Assembly (NCBI GenBank): GCA_021838985.1
Contig: JAKCCC010000071.1
Coordinates: 1-7,944, forward strand
DNA: 7,944 nt
Source: Planctomycetota bacterium
GTDB taxonomy: Bacteria; Planctomycetota; Phycisphaerae; WQYP01
Reading direction: 5' to 3'
Below are positions 1 through 6,051 of this stretch, piece by piece. Below the pieces are notes generated by a model. That model had not been told where the DNA came from. It saw nothing but the letters and a program-made list of their open reading frames with translations, and did not search any database. The translations under genes were made by a program, and so were the position numbers. Every line of letters begins with the position of its first letter. The first letter of the stretch is position 1.

Positions 1-63
1 CAGCTGGATATTCCGCTCCACCTTCGTCAGGGCGCCTTTATCTTTCATTCTTCGTTGTTTCAC
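1..63 (-). CDS. start of an unidentified gene, cut by the window edge
   Basis: An open frame begins at a GTG (63-61) and runs off the left edge after 21 codons, reading MKQRRMKDKGALTKVERNIQ and on. An AGGG about 6 nt before the GTG is a reasonable ribosome binding site; an in-frame ATG at 48-46 is the alternative start, preceded only by a close GAAGA. The frame follows the acyltransferase gene on the same strand, with a hairpin repeat between them. The peptide is basic and too short to assign to a family. Chance open frame cannot be excluded. Confidence 0.4.
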   Translation of the reverse strand, partial: MKQRRMKDKGALTKVERNIQL

Positions 64-83
64 GGTGCGCCCTGTTTGTCGGG

Positions 84-110
84 CCGCCGACCGCTCCCTT
101 ACGGTCGCGG
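84..110. repeat. REP-like palindromic element between two genes
   Basis: A perfect 6-bp stem, CGACCG (88-93) with CGGTCG (102-107), closes an 8-nt loop. It is lengthened by CCG (84-86) pairing with CGG (108-110) around one bulged C (87). It lies in the short gap between the acyltransferase stop and the next gene start. From memory, elements of the form CGACCGTnAGGGAGCGG are widespread in planctomycete genomes and often get translated into spurious proteins containing YGRGSA. Only one copy is in this window, so repetitiveness is inferred. A transcription terminator is a weaker option, because no T-run follows on either strand. Confidence 0.6.
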
Positions 111-129
111 CTCGGCCGGTGTGTCGCCA

Positions 130-1065
130 TCACGGTTGAGTCGGCGGTTCTCCCTTCGGGCGCGTTTTCCAACGTCGATGGATCCACAAGTATTGTGTCG
201 GATCTTCCCGCACGAAAGTTTCGATGGCCCGAGTGTAACGCGCGGTGATATAGTACAAGGGATCGGTCTGGTCTTGCCATTGCTCCGGTTGAATGATATC
301 GGTAAAACCGACATCGAAGTCGAAGCGGTCGCCGCGCCGCCGGGCGTATCCGATGATCACGGGTACGCGGTATTGCATGGCCAACAGCCCGATACTTTTG
401 TAGGTGCTGGCCAGACGACCGAAAAAAGGAACGAACAATCCCTTCGGGCCGGCGTTCTGATCGGCGATGAAGCCAAGCACGCCCCCGCGGCGCAACACGT
501 CCTGGGCCGTCGTGGTGACGCCACGTTTGGATAGAATAATCTGTCCATGTTTTTCGCGCACGTCCAACAGCCAGGAATCAATATACGGATTATCAATAGG
601 CCGCGCGACACTGTAGGTCCGAAATCCCAGTGTGGCCAGGGTGTAGCCAAGAATCTCCCAATTACCGTAATGTCCCGTAAGCAGGATGGCGCCGCGTTCC
701 TGCAGCATCGGCTGGAGCGCTTCTCCGACCTCGTGTAGATGCACGTAGCGATGCCACGATTCCAGGTTAATGACGCGCGGCGTGAACAGCACGTCCATGA
801 CCAACTCGCAAAAATGCTGGATGGAACGCTGCCCGACGCGCTGGATCTCGGGGCGGGACCATTGCGGAAAACTGCGGCTCAAATTATCCAGGGCCCGGCG
901 GCGGTGCTTGTAATCGACGGCCCAGAGCAGTGATCCAAAGGCCCGCGCCGTGCGAAGATTCGCGTTAACCGGAAATAATCCGAGCATCATGGCGGCCCAG
1001 CGCGCCGCCAGATAGGTGGTCCAATCCAAAACTGGTGAGGAAGGTTTCATCGTCCGGCTGGTCAT
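130..1065 (-). CDS. LpxL/HtrB-family lipid A acyltransferase
   Basis: The 311-residue product belongs to the lysophospholipid acyltransferase-like LpxL/LpxM (HtrB/MsbB) family, which adds secondary acyl chains to Kdo-lipid A at the inner face of the cytoplasmic membrane. The sequence shows an N-terminal hydrophobic segment (about residues 17-34), the catalytic HX4E motif in TGHYGNWE (His132, Glu137), a GFIADQNAGPKG segment matching the family's Asp-Gln region, and the C-terminal WIHRRWKTRPKG signature. Length is normal for the family. The start is the ATG at 1065-1063, which overlaps the upstream stop as ATGA; a second ATG at 1050 is possible, and an in-frame extension to 1143 would run deep into the upstream gene. 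Which acyl chain or position it uses cannot be told. A planctomycete could also use such an enzyme on another lipid. Confidence 0.93.
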   Translation of the reverse strand: MTSRTMKPSSPVLDWTTYLAARWAAMMLGLFPVNANLRTARAFGSLLWAVDYKHRRRALDNLSRSFPQWSRPEIQRVGQRSIQHFCELVMDVLFTPRVINLESWHRYVHLHEVGEALQPMLQERGAILLTGHYGNWEILGYTLATLGFRTYSVARPIDNPYIDSWLLDVREKHGQIILSKRGVTTTAQDVLRRGGVLGFIADQNAGPKGLFVPFFGRLASTYKSIGLLAMQYRVPVIIGYARRRGDRFDFDVGFTDIIQPEQWQDQTDPLYYITARYTRAIETFVREDPTQYLWIHRRWKTRPKGEPPTQP

Positions 1066-2096
1066 CCTACCCGCCCGAACTGCCGGGCGGCATGGATCAA
1101 GGCGTGCAGGTTTTCCGCGGGCGCGGTGGCGGGGATGGCACAACCGGCATTCAGCACCAAACGCGGCGTGTCGCGGAACAACGTCAACAGCTCGGTTACC
1201 TTGCGTGCCACCAGTTCCGGTGAGCCTTGGGCAATCACGCCGGTGGGGTCAAGGTTACCGACGAATACAGCACGATTTTTCATGAGGTCATGGGCGAGCT
1301 TGGGATCGGTTTTGTAGTCGATCTCCAATCCATCGGCGCCGGTGCTCAGCATGTCGGCGAGCACCAGCGAGGTGTCGCCGCAAATATGCAGGATATAAGG
1401 CCGCCCCAGCGCATGCGCTTGTTCCACCACGCGCTTTTCGTAGGGCAGGGCGAAGCGGCGGTACATCTCGGGAGAGATCAGCGCCGGCCCCGCGGCGCTG
1501 TCACCGTTGGAAAGCATGTGGCAGCCGGTGCGGGCCATCAAACGCAGGAATTGCATGGTCACCTCGGCGCAGTAAGCGAGCCACCGGTGAATTCGCTCGA
1601 ACTGATCTTCGTCGGCCAGATCCATCATCCACTCCTGGGATCCGCGCACCAAGGCCGCCAGAGCGAAGGGACACTGATCGCAGTTGCCCCGGATAAAGAT
1701 TTCTCCCCCGCTGCGTTCCACCAGCAGGCGTACCGCTTCCAACCACACCTGTACGCGCCGATGCCCCGCCAGATCGACTAGCTCCAAGGCGTCCACGTCG
1801 GCGAGACTCCGCAGGCGGCCGCCGGTGACCACCGCCGGTTCATCCTCGGGATGGGCCACGGTTGCGCCGAGAGCTTCGGCCAAAGTGGCGGTGTCGATAT
1901 CCACGAGAATACCGTCAAAGCCGTACGTCTCCACGGAACGAAGCAGGCTCTCAGCAATAACCCGCGGATTATTTCGCCATTGGGCCATGCTCACGCCGTT
2001 TTCCCGGGCGGCCAGCATGAAGTTGTGAAGCATGATCGGCGTTGTATCGGGGCGGCGGCCCGAAAAAACAGCTTGGAATCGCTGGCAACCATTCAT
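1062..2096 (-). CDS. UroD-superfamily protein, corrinoid methyltransferase-like (MtaA/MtbA/CmuA type)
   Basis: The 344-residue product has the uroporphyrinogen decarboxylase (URO-D) fold signature throughout: the N-terminal CQRFQAVFSGRRPDTTPI segment, the NGDSAAGPALISPEMY region and the GNLDPTGV region. It is unlikely to be HemE, because the N-terminal RQAGR motif of true decarboxylases is missing (LHNFMLAAREN stands in its place). It carries His-x-Cys at 237-239 (HICGD) and a distal Cys319 (LNAGCAIP), the zinc-binding pattern of methylcobamide:coenzyme M methyltransferases. I infer zinc-dependent methyl transfer to a thiol from a corrinoid or similar donor, with unknown substrate. No corrinoid protein or activator is in the window. 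The ATG overlaps the stop of the upstream frame (ATGA) and its stop overlaps the acyltransferase start. The ribosome binding site is weak, so translational coupling is likely. Confidence 0.85.
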   Translation of the reverse strand: MNGCQRFQAVFSGRRPDTTPIMLHNFMLAARENGVSMAQWRNNPRVIAESLLRSVETYGFDGILVDIDTATLAEALGATVAHPEDEPAVVTGGRLRSLADVDALELVDLAGHRRVQVWLEAVRLLVERSGGEIFIRGNCDQCPFALAALVRGSQEWMMDLADEDQFERIHRWLAYCAEVTMQFLRLMARTGCHMLSNGDSAAGPALISPEMYRRFALPYEKRVVEQAHALGRPYILHICGDTSLVLADMLSTGADGLEIDYKTDPKLAHDLMKNRAVFVGNLDPTGVIAQGSPELVARKVTELLTLFRDTPRLVLNAGCAIPATAPAENLHALIHAARQFGRVG

Positions 2097-3646
2097 CGGT
2101 TCGATCTTTTATTTACAGGCGGCGCGACCGCATGGTGGTGAATTCTTGCAAGGCTATGGCTCGATTGGGTGCGGCCACTGCGGCGAAAACAAAGCGGATC
2201 ATCGCCGCCCTGGCTGCACCGAGCCATTCCATCGTCCACCGGCGTCCGGCGCTTTGATTTTAAGCGCCTCCGCCGCGCCAACAGCAGGGTTGCTGCGCCC
2301 AGCGCCAGCAGGCCCAGCGTGGTCGGCTCAGGGGTGGGGGCGGCCAGCGTCAAGCCCAGCATTCCGCCAGGCTCATCGACCGTCAGCCAGTCAAAGGGGC
2401 TGGTGACCGCATTGGCGCCGTTGACATCCATGCTCGGTTCGAAAAAGTTCATTCCAAGATCACCGTCCAACGTAAGCGTCTGACCGGTAGCGGGGTTCTG
2501 CAACGTCACATCCTCTACGAAGACCGGCGCGTCCAGGAAACGAATGGTCGCGCCTTCGGTGGTCTGCAGGGCCAGCGAGTCCAGGTAGAACCCCGCCGCT
2601 TCTTGCGACTGCCCGTTGGCGCCGACCAGCGATATCACAAACTGATTGGGGATCGTCTGCTGCGTGTCCGCGGTGATGAGGTAGGGATTACCGCTGGCAT
2701 CGGTCCCGCTGGCGTACTTCACGTCCAGCGCAGCAGCTTCGGCCGAAGATATAAACGACGCCTGCGCTCCCGTGTCGAAAAGAAAACTACCCGTTGCCGT
2801 ACGGCCCGTGAAAGAGATCGTCACGGGTGGGGTGCTGGCGGAAGTGCCATCAACGGGATTAGGCCCTATAACTGGATTGGGATCTTGCTGCGGCCCAGGC
2901 GCGCCAGCGGGGCTTACCCGGGTAAAAGAGGAGAAGGACGTGTAGGTGAGCCGAACGTGGTACTGCGTCGGCACAATACCGGGATTGGTGTCCAGCGTGC
3001 CGGGATTGTAGGGGGTGCCGGGATTATAAATATACGTCTTGGTTTCGCCCAAATTTGTTGTGCTGTTATCCGGCCGGATGTCGAGGACGGTCACTTTGTT
3101 CATCATCACCGGCATGCCAAGAATATCGATCGGGCCAATGGCCGCGTTGGCGGCTTGCTGGTTAATCTCCATTTGCAGCGGACCGATGGTATTGGTATAA
3201 GCGCTGGTTGCCGGGGGCGGGTTGCCCAGATAGGCGTCGTTATCGGCGCTGAACGAAGCGGTGGACACGGTGTAAGGTGTGGAAACCCAGTACGTATCGA
3301 TCCCGCCGACGGTATAGTCATTAAATGTTGTCGGCGTGCCGTTGTAGCTGCCTAAGCCGACCCCCAACCCCTGTTGCGTTTCCTGGCTCAGCAGAATGCC
3401 GCTGGTTCCGGTGTCCAGGTAGCCTTGGATGTCATACACGCCGGAATACGCTCCGGAGCCGGTGACCACGGCGCCGGTAGTGGGATCAATCAATAACGCG
3501 TGGGTCTGCGGATAATCCGCTGCGGCCGGCAAAACCCCCTGGATGTCCACCGCTCCCGCGCCACGCTCCAGCGCCAAGGCGACTGCTAGGAACACCGCTC
3601 CTGCGACCCAACCGGCGTGCCTTTGTGCCACTTGCCCGGCGGCCAT
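2093..3646 (-). CDS. secreted PEP-CTERM protein with two retropepsin-like lobes
   Basis: From the ATG at 3646 the product is 517 residues. It starts with a signal peptide (basic n-region, hydrophobic core about residues 13-26, likely cleavage after AGA at 30-32). Two aspartic-protease-like units follow. Unit 1 has YLDTGTSGILLS (Asp78) and IDILGMP (LGM 176-178); unit 2 has FLFDTGAQASFIS (Asp291) and GDLGMNFF (LGM 397-399). DTG followed by a hydrophobic-hydrophobic-Gly motif is the retropepsin/pepsin pattern. Near the C-terminus are PTPEPTT (PEP at 439-441), a hydrophobic segment and RRRR (458-461), the PEP-CTERM sorting signal read by exosortase. Unusually, 56 residues follow the arginines. 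I infer an envelope-located peptidase or a catalytically inactive relative. A GTG start at 3718 is open but would place 24 residues before the signal peptide. No strong ribosome binding site is visible. Confidence 0.8.
   Translation of the reverse strand: MAAGQVAQRHAGWVAGAVFLAVALALERGAGAVDIQGVLPAAADYPQTHALLIDPTTGAVVTGSGAYSGVYDIQGYLDTGTSGILLSQETQQGLGVGLGSYNGTPTTFNDYTVGGIDTYWVSTPYTVSTASFSADNDAYLGNPPPATSAYTNTIGPLQMEINQQAANAAIGPIDILGMPVMMNKVTVLDIRPDNSTTNLGETKTYIYNPGTPYNPGTLDTNPGIVPTQYHVRLTYTSFSSFTRVSPAGAPGPQQDPNPVIGPNPVDGTSASTPPVTISFTGRTATGSFLFDTGAQASFISSAEAAALDVKYASGTDASGNPYLITADTQQTIPNQFVISLVGANGQSQEAAGFYLDSLALQTTEGATIRFLDAPVFVEDVTLQNPATGQTLTLDGDLGMNFFEPSMDVNGANAVTSPFDWLTVDEPGGMLGLTLAAPTPEPTTLGLLALGAATLLLARRRRLKSKRRTPVDDGMARCSQGGDDPLCFRRSGRTQSSHSLARIHHHAVAPPVNKRSNR
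2248..2268. other. 7-bp perfect hairpin just after the PEP-CTERM arginine cluster
   Basis: GGCGCTT (2248-2254) and AAGCGCC (2262-2268) form a perfect 7-bp stem around a 7-nt loop. It sits directly after the codons for the arginine cluster and inside the annotated C-terminal extension. On the minus strand a TAA (2262-2260) lies in the +1 frame within the hairpin. This is where a normal PEP-CTERM gene would end, so the hairpin may be the original 3' end. No T-run follows, so a standard intrinsic terminator is not supported. Confidence 0.45.
2997..3028 (-). repeat. short in-frame tandem repeat (YNPGT x2)
   Basis: The 14-bp unit GTGCCGGGATTRTA (plus-strand sense) occurs at 2997-3010 and 3015-3028, an 18-nt period that keeps the reading frame. 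In the protein it gives YNPGTPYNPGTL, followed by a degenerate TNPG copy. It lies in the linker between the two protease-like lobes and probably arose by local slippage. Confidence 0.6.
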
Positions 3647-4103
3647 GGCCCACCAAGTCCCCGGGGTTCCTAAATTTGAATCTCTCCGCACTGGCGGCCT
3701 CCCGCCCGGCCCGACCACGGGTTTCTAGCGCTGCGGCGCCTGTCACGCCTTGCCTTATCATAACCGCCCGGCAGCTCAGCAAGAAGGCTCGCTTGGCGGG
3801 GGATCAACTTGGGGCGTGACAAGTGGGAACGCAGAATGAATTCTTGGACCTCCGGCAGCGCTCCGGGCTCCCTCCAGCAGCAGATCGAAGATCCGCCCTG
3901 GTGGGCACAGCCCCGTGCCATGGATTGTACGCTGGTTCGGCGGCGTCTCGGAATGTGCCAGCTACTGATTCATTTCGCGTTCTTACTCAGATGCGATGGA
4001 CGGTGTTACCGCACCGATGGGAATACCGTGGCCACCGCAGCCGTGGTGGTTGGCTCCGGTCCGGGTTGAGCGCGGCCATAAAACAGGACCACGCCATCAC
4101 GTT
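3647..4103. other. 457-bp gap between kdoO and the PEP-CTERM gene, no convincing gene
   Basis: Open frames here are short, lack ribosome binding sites and resemble no family I know. The stretch holds a candidate -10 box (3757-3762), a 9-bp inverted repeat flanking that box (3741-3749 and 3813-3821), and a CCACC/GGTGG hairpin near 4030-4050. The gap is long for an operon on one strand, so the PEP-CTERM gene most likely has its own promoter here and kdoO most likely ends its transcript here. Confidence 0.5.
3757..3762 (-). promoter_or_regulatory. candidate -10 box for the PEP-CTERM gene
   Basis: TATGAT on the minus strand matches the sigma-70 -10 consensus at five of six bases. The region 16-18 bp upstream offers only poor -35 matches, such as TTCTTG. 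It would give a leader of about 100 nt before the ATG at 3646. Position in a gap upstream of a gene supports it; sequence alone is weak. Confidence 0.25.
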
Positions 4104-4979
4104 TCAGCCCTGCCGCCGGGTTAGACGTTGGATAATTCTTTGCGGCGACTGGTCGGGGGATCGCATGGCCGCCACCGGCAGCAGCCAGGTCTGTTCCAGC
4201 AGATATTGGCCGGCATCCACCGCGTGGAGCACCTGGTCGGTAAAACATAACCAAGTGCTGCCGGCGGGAAAGGTAAAGGCCTTCTGCGGGCATGACTTTT
4301 GATATAGCTCGTCTCGTTTGGCCGCGTTATGTAACCCCAGCATGTAATGGTCGTAGCACGTGCGCGGCGTACGCGTCACGCGGAGCCAATAGAGCAGCGT
4401 GCGGGAGCCGGGGAAGGGTGGTTTGATCCGAGGTAGAAACCGCCGTGCGAATGGCTCAAATGATTCGCCGAGACGCCAGGCTCGCCCTTGGCCATGCGGA
4501 TTGACGTTGCAGAAAACACGCAGAATGCGGCGCTCTCCGGCTGGGCGCGAGACAAAGGCGTCGGGATGCAAGCGGCTGTCATCTTTGGCCATGGAGACCG
4601 CCCGTCCCTTGATTTGCACCGGGCGATAGCTGGTGCGAGCTTGCACCAGCGCGTCGCGGTAGGCGGGCAATAAATTGTCCAGCAAGGTTCGCGTCCCAGC
4701 GGCGAAACGGCCCATCAACGCGGCAAGCTGGGCTACGTCCGACTTCCCACCGCGGATTCCCTTGAGTCGACCGGTGGTGGCGTCAAAGCTGATGTTCTTG
4801 CTGGTGCCATCGCTCCAGGCGGAGGAGAAAAATTTGTCTTCGCAGTCGATGAAAACAAACCTCAAGTTCGGGCAGAACACCACCTGACCGGCTTCCAACG
4901 CCGCTATCGCCCGTTCTTGCTCGGCAGCCGTGAAAGATTGCGTCCACTGGTCTGCGTCCAGAGTGCAGAAGGCAAGCAT
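4104..4979 (-). CDS. kdoO: Kdo 3-hydroxylase, Fe(II)/2-oxoglutarate dioxygenase
   Basis: The 291-residue product matches the Kdo hydroxylase family (KdoO), described in Burkholderia and Yersinia, which converts the outer Kdo of Kdo2-lipid A to Ko (D-glycero-D-talo-oct-2-ulosonic acid) using Fe(II), 2-oxoglutarate and O2. Family blocks visible in order are KNISFDATTGRLKG (61-74), TSYRPVQIKGRA (116-127), the metal-binding DDSRLHPDAF (His138, Asp140), RILRVFCNVNP (151-161), the YDHYMLGLHN segment (209-218), and STWLCFTDQVLHA with the distal ligand His252, then GQYLLEQTW and LPVAAM. Length is normal and no key residue is missing. The ATG at 4979 is preceded by AAGG with a 7-nt spacer. It stands alone, 210 bp after tsaE and 457 bp before the next gene, so it may be a single-gene transcript. 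With the acyltransferase it indicates Kdo-containing lipopolysaccharide. Confidence 0.9.
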   Translation of the reverse strand: MLAFCTLDADQWTQSFTAAEQERAIAALEAGQVVFCPNLRFVFIDCEDKFFSSAWSDGTSKNISFDATTGRLKGIRGGKSDVAQLAALMGRFAAGTRTLLDNLLPAYRDALVQARTSYRPVQIKGRAVSMAKDDSRLHPDAFVSRPAGERRILRVFCNVNPHGQGRAWRLGESFEPFARRFLPRIKPPFPGSRTLLYWLRVTRTPRTCYDHYMLGLHNAAKRDELYQKSCPQKAFTFPAGSTWLCFTDQVLHAVDAGQYLLEQTWLLPVAAMRSPDQSPQRIIQRLTRRQG

Positions 4980-5189
4980 GTTAAAACCTTTAGAGCCGTA
5001 TCTTTTGTCACCCTATTCTAGCGGGGTTTCCGCCTGGAAGCGGCCACGGAAACGACTGTGGATGATCCAGCGCGGCGGGGCCGCCACCCAATCGCAAATC
5101 TCCGGCGTGCCTTTCCTTTCGACACGAAGGCAGCCGCCGCGGCGACCAAGCTGCGACACGAAGTTGTAAAAGGGGATTGGAAGCAGGGC
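4980..5189. other. tsaE-kdoO spacer with hairpin, direct repeat and possible promoter
   Basis: The spacer holds a 10-bp direct repeat, CGACACGAAG (5120-5129 and 5154-5163), and a hairpin at 5026-5053: GTTTCCG pairs perfectly with CGGAAAC, extended by three more pairs with a 2-nt bulge. Just beyond it on the minus strand is TAGAAT (5020-5015), a four- or five-base match to a -10 box, about 36 nt before the kdoO ATG, without a good -35. A weak promoter for kdoO is possible. Confidence 0.35.
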
Positions 5190-5744
5190 TTACTGCGTAG
5201 GGTGCTGAACATTTACGCGCCGTGCGCAGATGGGGATCGTTGGTGGCGCCGATGCCGCGGCTAATGCTTTCAAAAGGGCCATAGATCTATCGCCGTGGGC
5301 TACGGCACTCCAGCGGCGAGCGTGGGCATCAATGATGTGAGCCTGCAGGTGCAGATAATCGGCGGGCCATAATTCCCGCACGCGGGCGGCCCATTCCAGC
5401 ACGACCAGCCCTTCCTGTTCCAACAGCTCTTCCCATCCCAGCGCGGCGAAGGCGGCGGGGTTATCGGTGCGGTAGGCGTCGAGGTGGTAAACGGTTTTAG
5501 CCGCCGGGTTGACCGGATCTGCAGGATAAATATTGAGCAGTACGTAGCTGGGGCTGTTAACCATGCTCGAATTCACCACGCCGGCGCCGATGGCCAGGCC
5601 GCGCACCAACTGGGTTTTGCCGGCGCCCAGCGGCCCATCCAGAGCGATCACCTGGCCGGGCCCCGCCAATCGGCCGACACATTCGCCCAAGGCTATGGTT
5701 TCCTGGGCCGAGCGGCAAAGGCGGACCACAGCGTTTTTCGTCAT
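5190..5744 (-). CDS. tsaE: tRNA t6A biosynthesis ATPase TsaE
   Basis: The product is the P-loop ATPase TsaE (YjeE), which works with TsaB and TsaD to make N6-threonylcarbamoyladenosine at position 37 of ANN-decoding tRNAs. Visible are the Walker A motif GPLGAGKT (residues 37-44), the NSPSYVLLNIY segment matching the family's SPTF region (63-73), YHLDAYR (86-92), and LGWEELLEQEGLVVLEWAARV with the Glu-Trp pair (117-118). The 184 residues exceed the usual 150 or so; the extra length is a C-terminal tail of low similarity. The ATG at 5744 was chosen because AGGAA lies 7 nt upstream and the N-terminus then matches the family. An upstream GTG at 5819, with its own GGAG, would add 25 unconserved residues. 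The order thiL-tsaE is conserved in many bacteria, for example Bacillus subtilis, but tsaB does not follow here. Confidence 0.93.
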   Translation of the reverse strand: MTKNAVVRLCRSAQETIALGECVGRLAGPGQVIALDGPLGAGKTQLVRGLAIGAGVVNSSMVNSPSYVLLNIYPADPVNPAAKTVYHLDAYRTDNPAAFAALGWEELLEQEGLVVLEWAARVRELWPADYLHLQAHIIDAHARRWSAVAHGDRSMALLKALAAASAPPTIPICARRVNVQHPTQ

Positions 5745-6051
5745 CGCGCGGTTCCTGAAAACAGCCGGGTTGGGTGTCGCGGGAGAACCCACCCCGGACA
5801 ACTCGGAGTTTCTTGCCACCCTTCACTCCGATTCGCCACCGACGAGTTCGCCTCGGCAGACTGGTTATGCCGGGTGTGGCCGTAAATAAATTGCGGTCCA
5901 TCGTGGCAGGTCTAAGATCTGCCCCCGTAGACACACTCTTTCGACTACTATCGGGATGTCGTCCTCCCGCCGTGTCGACGGCGCGGGCCGTACGACAAGC
6001 TCTCCCGCCTCAGAGTAAGCGGGAGAAAATCGTGCCTGCTACCGCCGCGAT
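5745..6051. other. structured thiL-tsaE spacer with five hairpins
   Basis: This 307-bp stretch holds no convincing gene but is dense in potential stems: 6001-6026 (TCTCCCGC with GCGGGAGA, perfect 8 bp), 5958-5996 (inner CGCCGT/ACGGCG with a 4-nt loop and outer GTCGT/ACGAC), 5905-5923 (8 bp with one wobble, 3-nt loop), 5803-5831 (TCGGAGT/ACTCCGA, perfect 7 bp) and 5765-5797 (10 bp with one mismatch). The first could end thiL transcription, though it lacks a T-run; the last lies just before the tsaE ribosome binding site. The stretch may be a terminator plus promoter region, a structured leader of tsaE, or a small RNA; the sequence does not decide. Confidence 0.45.
5757..5797 (-). terminator. 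terminator- or attenuator-like hairpin in the tsaE leader
   Basis: On the minus strand CCGGGGTGGG pairs with CCCAACCCGG with a single G/A mismatch and a 13-nt loop, and is followed at once by CTGTTTTC. A G+C-rich stem followed by a short T-run is the pattern of an intrinsic terminator, though four Ts is a weak tail. It ends one base before the tsaE Shine-Dalgarno AGGAA (5756-5752), so it could lower read-through into tsaE or shape access to its ribosome binding site. Confidence 0.35.

Noticed and set aside
55..534. Plus-strand frame starting in the repeat and running antisense to the acyltransferase
   Set aside because: Its N-terminal PLPYGRGSA text is the translated palindromic repeat and the rest is shadow of the acyltransferase gene.
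1227..1781. Plus-strand frame of 184 codons antisense to the UroD-like gene
   Set aside because: The opposite strand has clear family motifs over the same span, and this frame has none.
1062..2096. HemE, uroporphyrinogen III decarboxylase of haem synthesis
   Set aside because: The RQAGR motif is missing and the HxC...C zinc motif is present, which fits the methyltransferase branch.
2097..2110. tRNA T-arm-like GGTTCGATC on the plus strand
   Set aside because: The flanking bases do not pair into a 5-bp T-stem and no acceptor or anticodon stems fit.
2603..3355. Long plus-strand open frame (250 codons) antisense to the PEP-CTERM gene
   Set aside because: It is a shadow of a G+C-rich gene. The minus-strand frame has a signal peptide, DTG motifs and PEP-CTERM, while this one shows only a Gly/Arg-rich composition.
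5557..5934. Minus-strand frame overlapping tsaE, with a basic N-terminal part from an ATG at 5902
   Set aside because: The second half is an out-of-frame shadow of tsaE, no ribosome binding site precedes the start, and the basic part resembles no family I know.
6001..6026. Intrinsic terminator after thiL
   Set aside because: The 8-bp stem is perfect but is followed by GCTTGTCG on the minus strand, with no T-run, so I list it only as part of the structured spacer.
5745..6051. TPP riboswitch near thiL
   Set aside because: The stretch lies downstream of thiL and I could not find the conserved CTGAGA and ACCTGA-type core with its partner helices. The CTCTGAGG in the 6001-6026 loop is only a partial resemblance.
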